Assembly (NCBI GenBank): GCA_964495595.1
Contig: CAZBWH010000055.1
Span: 1-21,706 of the forward strand
DNA from: CALMFQ01 sp964495595
Lineage (GTDB): Bacteria; Pseudomonadota; Gammaproteobacteria; Burkholderiales; SCOH01
DNA: 21,706 nucleotides
Reading direction: 5' to 3'
Under the pieces are notes generated by a model. It was not told the origin of the DNA. It saw nothing but the letters and a program-made list of their open reading frames with translations, and searched no databases. Numbering within the stretch: the stretch's first letter is position 1; each line of letters begins with the position of its first letter. Below, one piece after another: positions 1-7,796 of the stretch. Position numbers and translations under genes: made by a program.

Positions 1-590
1 ACGTTGGCGTCAACGCGGAAGCTGCCTTCCTGCATATTGCCGTCGCAGATGCCGAGCCAGGTCACCAGCCCGTGCAGCGCCTTGGCGTAAGCCACGGCTT
101 CGGCCGACGAGCGCATTTCCGGCTCGGAGACGATTTCCAGCAACGGGGTGCCGGCGCGGTTCAAGTCAATGCCGGTGCTGCCGTGGAAGTCTTCGTGCAG
201 CGATTTGCCGGCGTCTTCTTCCAGATGCGCACGGGTCAGGTTGATGGTTTTTTCGTAGTCACCCACCTGAATCGTCAGCGTGCCGCCTTCCACAATCGGC
301 AGTTCGAACTGGCTGATCTGGTAGCCCTTTGGCAAGTCCGGGTAAAAGTAATTCTTGCGCGCAAAAATCGATTTGCGGTTGATTTTGGCGCCAATCGCCA
401 GACCGAACTGGATGGCGCGTTCCACCGCGCCACGGTTCAGTACCGGCAGCACACCGGGCAGCGCGATATCCACCGCGCAGGCCTGGCGGTTAGGCTCGGC
501 GCCAAAGGCGGTGGAGGCGGCGGAAAAAATCTTCGATTGGGTCGAAAGCTGGGTGTGTACTTCCAGACCGATGACAACTTCCCACTTCAT
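1..590 (-). CDS. gatB: Aspartyl/glutamyl-tRNA(Asn/Gln) amidotransferase subunit B, N-terminal part (cut by window edge)
   Basis: GatB binds misacylated Glu-tRNA(Gln) or Asp-tRNA(Asn), activates the side chain with ATP, and the GatCAB complex amidates it in the cytoplasm. The visible 196 codons begin MKWEVVIGLEVHTQL, the hallmark GatB N-terminus. They continue through other conserved family segments such as KNYFYPDLPKGYQISQ and RAGTPLLEIVSEPE. The protein runs off the left edge, so about 60% of a typical ~475-residue GatB is missing here. The start is the ATG at 590-588, preceded by an AGAGAG-type ribosome-binding site. It is the last visible gene of the minus-strand run gatC-gatA-uma2-gatB, 37 bp after the Uma2-family gene. 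Identification is secure. Confidence 0.96.
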   Translation of the reverse strand, partial: MKWEVVIGLEVHTQLSTQSKIFSAASTAFGAEPNRQACAVDIALPGVLPVLNRGAVERAIQFGLAIGAKINRKSIFARKNYFYPDLPKGYQISQFELPIVEGGTLTIQVGDYEKTINLTRAHLEEDAGKSLHEDFHGSTGIDLNRAGTPLLEIVSEPEMRSSAEAVAYAKALHGLVTWLGICDGNMQEGSFRVDAN

Positions 591-627
591 GATTCGGTTT
601 CTCTCTGTTTTTCGGCGTAACGGCGGG

Positions 628-1251
628 TTATGCCTGGTATTCGTTGGCTTGCGGCTCGGAAACCAGCCACACGGGCGGTTGTTCCGGCACGCCGCTGTCG
701 GCGTAGATGTCGGCTACGGCAAGGCTGCCGTCGATACCGGTCAGTGGCACCTGTTCGCCGGCGTTGTAGGCGTGGTACAGCCAGTCGCCACCTTCGGCGC
801 GGCGGTAGACATCGATCTGCTGCTGTTCGGTATCGACGATCAGGTATTCGATCAGCGATTCGAGCTGGCGATAGGCGCGGAACTTGCGGCCACGGTCGAT
901 GCTGGCAGTAGAGGGCGACAACACCTCGATCACCAGCCGCGCTTCGGTGAGATTTTTCTCGCCTGGTGCCGCGCTGCCGCAATGCACCAGCACATCCGGG
1001 TAAAAGAAGCAGTTGGCCGCGGCCACATGCAGCCGCACATCGTTGATGTGTACCCGGCAAGGGCTGCCGGCAAGCATCTGACGCAACTTGACGGCAGCAT
1101 TCAGGGCAATGGTGTTATGCCCGAGCGTGCCACCGGTCATCATCACGATTTCGCCGTCGTAATACTCGGACCTTTCCAGCAGCGAGGCTTCTTCCTGCGC
1201 CAGATAGTCTTCCGGGCTGATCCACTGGCTCTGTGCTTGCGGCAGTCCCAT
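628..1251 (-). CDS. Uma2-family (DUF820) putative PD-(D/E)XK endonuclease
   Basis: This 207-residue protein fits the Uma2/DUF820 family, which has a restriction-endonuclease-like fold. Biological roles of the family are mostly unknown. Visible family marks in order: ERSEYYDGEIVMM with a following His (residues 26-45), FYPD with Asp86, LVIEVLSPST with Glu109, then DRGRKFRAYR with Lys123 and the EYLIVD strand (135-140). Asp86 and Glu109 would be the metal-binding pair of a PD-ExK core. The ATG at 1251 follows a GGAGG ribosome-binding site and starts only 12 bp after the gatA stop, so it is co-transcribed with the gat genes. Its position between gatA and gatB suggests a late insertion into the operon. 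Family call is firm; nuclease activity and any link to tRNA amidation are inference. Confidence 0.85.
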   Translation of the reverse strand: MGLPQAQSQWISPEDYLAQEEASLLERSEYYDGEIVMMTGGTLGHNTIALNAAVKLRQMLAGSPCRVHINDVRLHVAAANCFFYPDVLVHCGSAAPGEKNLTEARLVIEVLSPSTASIDRGRKFRAYRQLESLIEYLIVDTEQQQIDVYRRAEGGDWLYHAYNAGEQVPLTGIDGSLAVADIYADSGVPEQPPVWLVSEPQANEYQA

Positions 1252-1263
1252 CTTGCCTCCGTG

Positions 1264-2718
1264 TCAGATGCCGGCCGGTGTCTGTTGATGCCAGTCGGTG
1301 GCTTGCTGCAACTGGTGAGCCACGTTCAGCATGCGCGCTTCGGCAAAGTAGTTGCCGATGATCTGCAGGCCGACCGGGCGGCCGTTGTCGCCCAGGCCAA
1401 CCGGAATGCTCATGCCCGGCAATCCGGCCAGATTCACCGCCAGCGTATAGATGTCGGCCAGGTACATTGCCACCGGGTCGTCGGCCTTTTCACCCAGATT
1501 CCACGCGGTGGTCGGTGCCACCGGGCCCATGATCACGTCGCACTGCTTGAAGGCTTCGACAAAATCCTGCGCAATCAGCCGGCGCAACTGCTGGGCCTTG
1601 ATGTAGTAGGCGTCGTAGTAACCGTGCGACAGTACGTAAGTGCCCACCAGAATCCGGCGTTTGACCTCGGCACCGAAACCTTCGGCGCGAGTCTTCTTGT
1701 ACATGTCGTTCAGATCGCCGTATTCGGCGGCCCGGTGGCCGTAACGCACGCCGTCGTAACGGCTGAGGTTGGACGACGCTTCGGCCGGGGCGATGACGTA
1801 GTAGGCGGCAATCGCCAGCTTGCTGTTGGGCAGGCTGACTTCGACGACTTCGGCGCCGAGTTTCCTGTATTCGGCGACGGCGGCGTCGATACGCGCTGCC
1901 ACGTCGCCGGCCAGGCCTTCACCGAAGAACTCGCGTGGCAGGCCGATTTTCAGGCCGGTCAGCGGTTTGTCCAGATCGCGGCGGTAGTCTTCCTTGGCGC
2001 GATCCAGGCTGGTCGAGTCACGCTCATCAAAGCCGGACATGACATTCAGCAGCAGCGCGCAGTCTTCCGCCGAACGGGCCATCGGGCCGCCCTGATCCAG
2101 GCTGGAGGCGTAGGCAATCATGCCGTAACGTGACACCACGCCGTAAGTCGGCTTGATGCCGCTGATGCCGCAGAAGGCTGCCGGTTGACGGATCGAGCCG
2201 CCGGTGTCGGTGCCGGTGGCCGCTGGTGTCAGCCGCGCCGCTACTGCCGCAGCCGAACCGCCGGAGCTGCCGCCTGGCACGGCATTCACGTCCCACGGGT
2301 TTTTCACCGCGCCGAAAAACGAGCTTTCGTTCGACGAGCCCATGGCGAACTCGTCCATGTTCAGCTTGCCCAGAATCACCGCGCCGGCCGCGTTGAACTG
2401 GCTGATCACGTGCGAATCGTAAGGCGCGACGAAGTTGTCGAGCATTTTTGAGCCGCAGGTGGTGCGCCAGCCTTTGGCAGTGAAGATATCTTTATGCGCA
2501 ATCGGAATGCCGCTCAGCAGGCCGGCGTTACCGGCGGCGCGGGCGGCATCGGCTGCCTGAGCCTGGTCTAGCGACAGCGCGGCATCAACGGTGACAAACG
2601 CATTGAGTTGCGGGTTCAGTTGGGCGATACGGTCGAGATAGCGTTGTGTCAGTTCAACACTGGAAATCTGCTTGGCTGCCAGGGCAGCGGATAATTGCTT
2701 GAGGCTGGATTCGATCAT
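1264..2718 (-). CDS. gatA: Aspartyl/glutamyl-tRNA(Asn/Gln) amidotransferase subunit A
   Basis: GatA is the glutaminase subunit of GatCAB: it hydrolyses glutamine and supplies ammonia to GatB. The amidase-signature catalytic triad is intact: Lys in GIPIAHKD (residue 80), Ser in VPGGSSGGSA (155) and Ser in TDTGGSIRQPA (179). Numbering is from the upstream in-frame GTG at 2730; subtract 4 for the ATG chosen here. The length of 484-488 residues is normal for the family. I prefer the ATG at 2718 (MIESSLKQLS) because GTG 2730 has no advantage, but neither start has a clear SD, so this choice is uncertain. It lies about 40 bp after gatC and 12 bp before the Uma2 gene. Confidence 0.97.
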   Translation of the reverse strand: MIESSLKQLSAALAAKQISSVELTQRYLDRIAQLNPQLNAFVTVDAALSLDQAQAADAARAAGNAGLLSGIPIAHKDIFTAKGWRTTCGSKMLDNFVAPYDSHVISQFNAAGAVILGKLNMDEFAMGSSNESSFFGAVKNPWDVNAVPGGSSGGSAAAVAARLTPAATGTDTGGSIRQPAAFCGISGIKPTYGVVSRYGMIAYASSLDQGGPMARSAEDCALLLNVMSGFDERDSTSLDRAKEDYRRDLDKPLTGLKIGLPREFFGEGLAGDVAARIDAAVAEYRKLGAEVVEVSLPNSKLAIAAYYVIAPAEASSNLSRYDGVRYGHRAAEYGDLNDMYKKTRAEGFGAEVKRRILVGTYVLSHGYYDAYYIKAQQLRRLIAQDFVEAFKQCDVIMGPVAPTTAWNLGEKADDPVAMYLADIYTLAVNLAGLPGMSIPVGLGDNGRPVGLQIIGNYFAEARMLNVAHQLQQATDWHQQTPAGI

Positions 2719-2758
2719 GGTGTGTGGCACAGCCGCGCCGGACGGGCGGCCTGAGTCC

Positions 2759-3046
2759 TTACTCGATTACTTTGGGTACCAGGTACAGCCCGGCTTCGGT
2801 GAGTGGTGCGACGGACTGGAACAATTCGCGCTGATCGGCTTCTTTGACGAGGTCTTCACGCAGGCGCAGCATCACATCCTGCGCATGGCTCATCGGTTCG
2901 ATGCCGGTGGTGTCAATGGCCTGCATCTGTTCGATCAGGCCGAATATGCCGTTGAGCTTGACCAGCACCTGTTCGGCATCCTGTTCGGTGACGGCGATGC
3001 GCGCCAGATTGGCAATGCGCTTCACGTCGTCGAGGTTGAGCGACAT
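2759..3046 (-). CDS. gatC: Aspartyl/glutamyl-tRNA(Asn/Gln) amidotransferase subunit C
   Basis: GatC is the small belt-like subunit that wraps around and stabilises the GatA-GatB interface. The 95-residue protein begins MSLNLDDVKRIANLARI and contains the typical helical segment followed by the GIEPMSHAQD motif and a VPKVIE tail, as in GatC proteins generally. The start is set at the ATG ending at 3046, because AGAGGA sits 5 nt upstream of it. An in-frame extension to 3070 would bury that SD inside the coding region. It is the first gene of the minus-strand gat operon, divergent from mreB. Confidence 0.96.
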   Translation of the reverse strand: MSLNLDDVKRIANLARIAVTEQDAEQVLVKLNGIFGLIEQMQAIDTTGIEPMSHAQDVMLRLREDLVKEADQRELFQSVAPLTEAGLYLVPKVIE

Positions 3047-3090
3047 AGAATTCCTCTGGCAAAACTTCAATAAGTTAACTGGATTAGGGT

Positions 3091-3119
3091 ATCATACTCC
3101 ATTTGGGTAACCCAAGAGT
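3091..3119 (-). promoter_or_regulatory. Candidate promoter of the gatC-gatA-uma2-gatB operon
   Basis: On the minus strand a TATGAT -10-like hexamer (3096-3091) lies about 45 bp upstream of the gatC start, which would give a leader of roughly 40 nt. No good -35 sits at 17 bp (ACTCTT only). The spacer is largely occupied by the palindrome at 3103-3115, so an activator- or repressor-controlled promoter is possible. This is a visual motif match only. Confidence 0.3.
3103..3115. repeat. Perfect 13-bp palindrome TTGGGT-A-ACCCAA in the gatC-mreB divergent region
   Basis: TTGGGT and ACCCAA are exact reverse complements around a single central base. The site lies immediately upstream of the candidate gatC -10 and far upstream of mreB, the geometry expected of an operator for a dimeric regulator. 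No regulator can be named from the sequence. A chance palindrome of this size is possible. Confidence 0.5.
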
Positions 3120-3381
3120 CGGGCCTCTCGCGCCGGCCGGTTTTCCGCCAGACGCGCCGCACATTCCCGACGGTTGCGCAAACAACAAATCAAACATGGA
3201 CATCGATCTGTCGCTGAGACTGCCGACGACAACGGCGGCACGGGTCACGTCTTGCGTCTGGGCAGGCCGCCGTGCGGTCACGACGCAACAGACAACAAAC
3301 TGGGCACGAATCCTGTAACGCAGTCAATTCGAACTGCGTCACCACAACACCACAGAGCACATTTCCCCGGAATCATTCACC
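3116..3381 (+). other. Long leader / upstream region of mreB with one hairpin
   Basis: About 265 bases precede mreB without a convincing gene. Two short open frames here lack conserved content and an SD. Near the 3' end ACGCAGT (3318-3324) and ACTGCGT (3333-3339) form a perfect 7-bp stem with an 8-nt loop. It has no U-tract, so it is not a classical terminator. The mreB ATG at 3382 has only a weak GGAA element 9 nt away. I could not pick a confident -10/-35 pair on the plus strand. Confidence 0.4.
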
Positions 3382-4425
3382 ATGCTGAATTCACTGAGCG
3401 GTTACTTCTCCAACGATCTGGCTATTGACCTGGGTACTGCCAATACCCTGATTTTTGTTCGCGGCAAAGGTATTGTGCTGGATGAACCATCGGTTGTTTC
3501 CATCCTGCAGGAGGGGGGCTCCAGCAACAAGAAGCATATCCTGGCCGTTGGCCTGGAAGCCAAAAAGATGCTGGGCCGCACGCCGGGCTCGATTTCGGCC
3601 ATCCGGCCGATGAAAGACGGCGTGATTGCCGATTTCACCATTACCGAACAGATGCTCAAGCAGTTCATCCGCAAGGTTAGCCCGTCGCGCCTGTTCAGCC
3701 CCAGCCCGCGGATCGTGATCTGCGTGCCCTGTGGCTCGACCCAGGTCGAGCGCCGGGCGATCAAGGAGTCGGCACTCGGCGCCGGCGCGCGCAAGGTGGC
3801 GTTGATCGAGGAGCCGATGGCTGCAGCAATGGGCGCCGGCCTGCCGGTGGAAGAACCCACCGGCTCGATGGTGGTGGACATTGGTGGCGGCACGACCGAA
3901 GTCGGCGTGATCTCGCTCGGCGGCATTGTCTACTCCAGTTCGGTGCGGGTCGGGGGTGACAAGTTCGACGAATCAATCATCAACTACATTCGCCGCAACT
4001 ACGGCATGTTGATCGGCGAAACCACCGCTGAAGAAATCAAGAAGCGTATCGGCTCGGCTTTCCCGGGGGCCGAGGTGCGTGAAATGGAAGTCAAGGGCCG
4101 TAATCTGGCCGAAGGTATTCCACGTTCGTTCACCATTTCGTCGAACGAGATTCTCGAAGCGCTGACCGAGCCGTTGAACCAGATCGTTTCTGCCGTCAAG
4201 CAGGCGCTGGAACAAACACCGCCGGAACTGGGCGCCGATATTGCCGAAAAAGGCATGGTGCTGACCGGCGGTGGCGCGTTGCTGCGCGATCTGGATCGTT
4301 TGCTGATGGAAGAAACCGGCCTGCCGGTGATCGTGGCTGACGATCCGCTGACCTGCGTGGTGCGTGGCTCGGGCAAGGCGCTGGACAAAATCGACACTGT
4401 CGGCAGCATTTTCACCAACGATTGA
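3382..4425 (+). CDS. mreB: Rod shape-determining protein MreB (bacterial actin)
   Basis: MreB is an actin-like ATPase that polymerises under the inner membrane and guides the peptidoglycan elongation machinery. The protein is 347 residues, the same length as E. coli MreB. The actin-fold nucleotide motifs are present: phosphate-1 IDLGTANT (15-22), the IEEP loop with Glu143/Glu144, phosphate-2 VVDIGGGTTEVGV (164-176) and the adenosine motif LTGGGALLRDL (294-304). A short amphipathic N-terminus (MLNSLSGYFS) suits membrane contact. It heads the plus-strand elongasome cluster and is separated from mreC by 59 bp containing a terminator-like hairpin. Presence of MreB implies a rod-shaped cell, unlike the coccoid Neisseria that lack it. 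Confidence 0.98.
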   Translation: MLNSLSGYFSNDLAIDLGTANTLIFVRGKGIVLDEPSVVSILQEGGSSNKKHILAVGLEAKKMLGRTPGSISAIRPMKDGVIADFTITEQMLKQFIRKVSPSRLFSPSPRIVICVPCGSTQVERRAIKESALGAGARKVALIEEPMAAAMGAGLPVEEPTGSMVVDIGGGTTEVGVISLGGIVYSSSVRVGGDKFDESIINYIRRNYGMLIGETTAEEIKKRIGSAFPGAEVREMEVKGRNLAEGIPRSFTISSNEILEALTEPLNQIVSAVKQALEQTPPELGADIAEKGMVLTGGGALLRDLDRLLMEETGLPVIVADDPLTCVVRGSGKALDKIDTVGSIFTND

Positions 4426-4447
4426 CCTTAATGTGAGCAAGGCCCAG

Positions 4448-4475
4448 GCCCGCTGCGATTGATCCTGCAGCGGGC
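4448..4475 (+). terminator. Terminator- or attenuator-like hairpin between mreB and mreC
   Basis: GCCCGCTGC (4448-4456) and GCAGCGGGC (4467-4475) form a perfect 9-bp GC-rich stem with a 10-nt loop, followed by TTTGTC. The U-run is short, so termination would be partial. The 3' arm ends 9 nt before the mreC ATG and covers the place where its SD should be, so the structure could also limit mreC translation. In E. coli mreB is known to be expressed far above mreC and mreD, which fits partial read-through. Confidence 0.6.
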
Positions 4476-4484
4476 TTTGTCGTC

Positions 4485-5387
4485 ATGGAACAACAAGATT
4501 TTTTCCTCAAGGGAATCAGCCCGACCGTCAAGTTCGCCATTTTCGGCGTGCTGTCGCTGCTGCTGCTGCTGATCGACACTCACTACCGGGTGCTGAACGT
4601 GGTGCGCGATGTGGTCTCGATCGGGTTGCGTCCACTGCAGACCGTTGCCAGTGCGCCCGTGGCAGGGGTGCGCCGTGCCGGCGATTTTCTGGTGTTTCAG
4701 TCGGAGCTGATCCGTGACAACGCCCGTCTGCAACGCCAGGTGCTGGCCGATCAAGCGCAATTGCTGCGCATGCAGTCGCTGCAGCGCCAACTGGATGAGT
4801 TGCGCCAGCTTGTGGCTACCGTCGAACCGATGGCTCTGCCTCCCTTGTATGGCGAGGTGTTGTACGGTGGCAAGGACCCCTTTACCCGCAAGATAATCGT
4901 CAACCGTGGTGACAACCACGGTGTCCGTGAGGGGCAGATTGCCATCGACAGTTTCGGTGTGCTGGGTCAGGTGACCCGGGTGATGCCGCTGGTTAGCGAG
5001 ATCACCCTGGTCACGGATCGAGAGCACACGGTGCCGGTTCAGGTGCAGCGGACCGGACAGCGTGCCGTGCTGGTGGGCACCGGCCGCCCCGATCAGCTGG
5101 AAATCCGTTTTCTGCCGGTGAATGTCGATATCAAGGCCGGCGACATACTGGTTTCCAGCCCGGTAGGGGGCATTTATCCGGAGGGTTTGCCCGTAGCCCG
5201 GGTGGCCAAGGTGGATCGGCCGGGCAGCCTGATGTTTGCCCGCATTCATTGTGTGCCACTGGGAAATGTTGACCGGCACCGTTACCTGCTGATCCTGCGC
5301 GAAACCGTGCCGATTCCCCCGCCGCCTCCGGAGCCGGTGGCCAGCGAGACAAAGCCGCGTCGTACCAAACAAGGAGGTCATCACTGA
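4485..5387 (+). CDS. mreC: Cell shape-determining protein MreC
   Basis: MreC is a bitopic membrane protein whose periplasmic domain binds and activates PBP2 in the elongasome. Order in the 300-residue chain: short cytoplasmic N-terminus (1-16), one transmembrane helix (about 17-33, rich in Leu), a coiled-coil segment (about 68-110, with QSELIRDNARLQ and SLQRQLDELRQ), then the beta-rich MreC core ending near 272. A Pro-rich, basic tail (IPPPPPEPV, then KPRRTK) closes the protein. The ATG at 4485 has no SD, and the expected SD position is inside the 3' arm of the upstream hairpin. The stop overlaps the mreD start by one base (TGATG). Confidence 0.96.
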   Translation: MEQQDFFLKGISPTVKFAIFGVLSLLLLLIDTHYRVLNVVRDVVSIGLRPLQTVASAPVAGVRRAGDFLVFQSELIRDNARLQRQVLADQAQLLRMQSLQRQLDELRQLVATVEPMALPPLYGEVLYGGKDPFTRKIIVNRGDNHGVREGQIAIDSFGVLGQVTRVMPLVSEITLVTDREHTVPVQVQRTGQRAVLVGTGRPDQLEIRFLPVNVDIKAGDILVSSPVGGIYPEGLPVARVAKVDRPGSLMFARIHCVPLGNVDRHRYLLILRETVPIPPPPPEPVASETKPRRTKQGGHH

Positions 5388-5920
5388 TGCCGGTGTACAT
5401 GGAGCCCCGACAGATATTGCGCCCGGTGAGCCGCCTGTGGATATTTGCATCCTTCCTGCTGGCGTTCCTGTGCAATCTCATTCCCTGGGATAACCGGCTG
5501 ATTACCTTTCAGCCCGATTTCATTGCCATGCTGCTGATTTACTGGTCGATTCATCAGCCAGGCAGGGTCAGCACCGGCATTGCGTTCGCCTGCGGCATCC
5601 TGATGGATATCGCCGATGCGAACGTTTTCGGCCAGCATGCGCTGGCCTACGTCACGATGGCGTTCCTGGTCTGGCAGTGGCGCCGCCGGATTCTGATGCA
5701 CACGCTCTGGCAGCAATCCGCACATGTGCTGGTGCTGCTGCTGGCATGCCAGTTGCTGATGGTGTTGGTGCGAATGGCCGGGGGCGCGCCATTTATCGGT
5801 TTGGGCTATTTTGTTGCTTCGTTGACCGGCGCTTTGCTCTGGTCTTCGCTGTCACATCTGTTGCAGGCGCCACAACGTCAGGCGGTAAAAGCCAGGTATG
5901 AAACCAGCGACGCTGCTTAA
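5387..5920 (+). CDS. mreD: Rod shape-determining protein MreD
   Basis: MreD is a small polytopic inner-membrane protein and partner of MreC. The 177 residues show a largely hydrophobic chain with about five or six membrane spans, for example FASFLLAFLCNLIPW near the N-terminus and LLLACQLLMVLVRMAG in the second half. The family signature is the spacing QPDFIAMLLIYWSIHQP followed by GILMDIADANVFGQHAL (DxxxxxxFGxH type). An almost perfect AAGGAGGT ribosome-binding site (5371-5378) inside the end of mreC fixes the ATG at 5387. It overlaps mreC by 1 nt and mrdA by 23 nt. Confidence 0.95.
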   Translation: MPVYMEPRQILRPVSRLWIFASFLLAFLCNLIPWDNRLITFQPDFIAMLLIYWSIHQPGRVSTGIAFACGILMDIADANVFGQHALAYVTMAFLVWQWRRRILMHTLWQQSAHVLVLLLACQLLMVLVRMAGGAPFIGLGYFVASLTGALLWSSLSHLLQAPQRQAVKARYETSDAA

Positions 5921-7796
5921 AGACAGCGGCTCGGAGCGGTTCAGTTTCCAGAGCCGGCTGCTGGTTGCCCTGGGTGTGGTATTTCTGGCGTTTTCGGGCC
6001 TGATTGCCCGGTTTGTCTACCTGCAAGTGATTCAGCATCAGCATTACCAGACGCTGGCAGAGAGCAACCGGATTTCCATCGTGCCGATCGTTCCCAATCG
6101 CGGGTTGATCTACGACCGCAACGGTGTGTTGCTGGTTCACAACTTCTCTGCCTACACACTGGAGATTACCCGCAGCAAGGTTGCGGATCTGGAGACAACC
6201 CTGGCCGAGCTGAGCCAGATCATCGAGATCACCGCCAAGGATCGCAAGCGGTTCAAGAAGCTGCAGGATGAAAGCAAAAATTTCGAGAGCCTGCCGATCA
6301 AGACCCGGTTGACCGATGATGAAGTGGCCCGGTTTGCCGCCAACCGTTACCGTTTCCCGGGTGTCGAGATCAATGCCCGCCTGTTTCGACATTACCCGCA
6401 TGGCGACACGGCTTCCCACCTGATCGGCTATATCGGCCGGATCAACGACCGGGATCTGGCCCAGATCGAGGCCAGTGAAGAAGCCACCAACTACCGCGGT
6501 ACGGACCATATCGGTAAGTCCGGCCTGGAGCAGAGCTACGAGCGTGAGCTGCATGGCATCACTGGCTATGCCGAAGTGGAAACCGATGCCGGCGGCCGGC
6601 CGATGCGCACCTTGCGTACCCGTGCGCCGGTTGCTGGAAACAATCTGTTGCTGTCGGTCGACCTGGAGTTGCAGCGTATTGTCGAGAGTGCTTTTGGTGA
6701 CCGCCGCGGCGCGCTGGTTGCCATCGAGCCCGCTACCGGCGGTGTGCTGGCGCTGGTATCCCGACCCGGTTTCGACCCCAATCTGTTTGTTGACGGGATC
6801 GATGTGCAGAACTGGAAGGAGCTCAACGAGTCCTCCGACAAGCCGCTGAATAACCGGGCGCTGCAGGGAACCTACCCGCCAGGCTCGACCTTCAAGCCTT
6901 TCATGGCCCTGGCGGCGCTGGAAACCGGCAAGCGAACGCCTGCTCAGGCGATTGCGGATCCTGGTTTTTACGTGTTTGGTGGTCATCGTTTCCGCGATGA
7001 CAAACCGGGTGGCCACGGCTATGTCGACATGTACAAGTCGATCGTGGTCTCGTGCGATACCTACTACTACCAGCTGGCAACCGACATGGGGATCGATGCA
7101 ATTGCCCGCTTTATGGGCAGCATTGGCTTTGGCAGTGAAACCGGCATCGACATCAAGGGCGAAAAGACCGGCGTCCTGCCGTCGCCGGAATGGAAGCGAA
7201 AGCGGTTCCGCAAGCCGGAAATGCAGAAATGGTACGCTGGCGAAACCGTCAGTATCGGCATTGGCCAGGGTTACAACAGCTATACCCCGATCCAGCTGGC
7301 GAGTGCCGTGGCCACGCTGGCCAATGACGGCGTGATGTACCGTCCGCATGTCGTACGCCATGTCGAAGACGCCGCCACTGGAAACCGTCGTGCCATCGAG
7401 CCACAGCCGATCAAGCGGCTGCCCTGGCAACAGAAGAATATCGATGTGATCAAGCGTGGCATGGTAGGCGTCAATACCGAGGGTACCGGCGCCCGTGCGT
7501 TTGCCGGCGCGGGATACGTTGCGGCCGGCAAGACGGGGACTGCACAGGTGTTCAGCCTCAAGGGAGCCAAATACAGCGAACACAGCACCAAGGAGCACCT
7601 GCGTGACCATGCGTTGTATGTCGCGTTTGCCCCTGCCGATGATCCAAGGATTGCCGTAGCGGTGCTGGTGGAAAACGGCGGATTCGGTGCTCAGTCGGCA
7701 GCGCCGATTGCACGACAGGTGTTTGATTATTACCTGCTTGGCAAGCGCCCGAAAGCGCCCGCAGCCGAAGACAGCGCAGCAGGAGACAATCAATGA
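5898..7796 (+). CDS. mrdA: Penicillin-binding protein 2 (peptidoglycan D,D-transpeptidase)
   Basis: PBP2 cross-links new peptidoglycan during cell elongation, working with RodA and activated by MreC. The 632-residue protein has an N-terminal membrane anchor (about 20-43), a dimerisation/pedestal region that starts with VPNRGLIYDRNG (65-76), and the transpeptidase domain. Catalytic motifs are intact: SxxK as STFK with Ser330, SxD as SCD (385-387), and KTG (545-547). Ser330 has the same number as in E. coli PBP2. The ATG at 5898 lies within the last codons of mreD, and the stop overlaps the mrdB ATG by 4 bases (ATGA), so translational coupling is likely. Confidence 0.98.
   Translation: MKPATLLKDSGSERFSFQSRLLVALGVVFLAFSGLIARFVYLQVIQHQHYQTLAESNRISIVPIVPNRGLIYDRNGVLLVHNFSAYTLEITRSKVADLETTLAELSQIIEITAKDRKRFKKLQDESKNFESLPIKTRLTDDEVARFAANRYRFPGVEINARLFRHYPHGDTASHLIGYIGRINDRDLAQIEASEEATNYRGTDHIGKSGLEQSYERELHGITGYAEVETDAGGRPMRTLRTRAPVAGNNLLLSVDLELQRIVESAFGDRRGALVAIEPATGGVLALVSRPGFDPNLFVDGIDVQNWKELNESSDKPLNNRALQGTYPPGSTFKPFMALAALETGKRTPAQAIADPGFYVFGGHRFRDDKPGGHGYVDMYKSIVVSCDTYYYQLATDMGIDAIARFMGSIGFGSETGIDIKGEKTGVLPSPEWKRKRFRKPEMQKWYAGETVSIGIGQGYNSYTPIQLASAVATLANDGVMYRPHVVRHVEDAATGNRRAIEPQPIKRLPWQQKNIDVIKRGMVGVNTEGTGARAFAGAGYVAAGKTGTAQVFSLKGAKYSEHSTKEHLRDHALYVAFAPADDPRIAVAVLVENGGFGAQSAAPIARQVFDYYLLGKRPKAPAAEDSAAGDNQ

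Noticed and set aside
355..2133. 592-codon plus-strand open frame opposite the Uma2 gene and gatA
   Set aside because: It lies antisense to clearly conserved proteins, has no recognisable domain and arises from the codon bias of GC-rich genes.
3047..3070. N-terminal extension of gatC
   Set aside because: An AGAGGA SD lies inside this segment at the right distance from the ATG at 3046.
3103..3428. Two short plus-strand open frames in the mreB leader
   Set aside because: No SD, no conserved content, and one runs into mreB in another frame.
4428..5450. 340-codon minus-strand open frame opposite mreC
   Set aside because: Antisense shadow of mreC; no SD, motif or family likeness.
5793..7793. 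666-codon minus-strand open frame opposite mrdA
   Set aside because: mrdA on the other strand has all PBP2 motifs; the antisense product is Gln/Arg/His-rich and without domain likeness.
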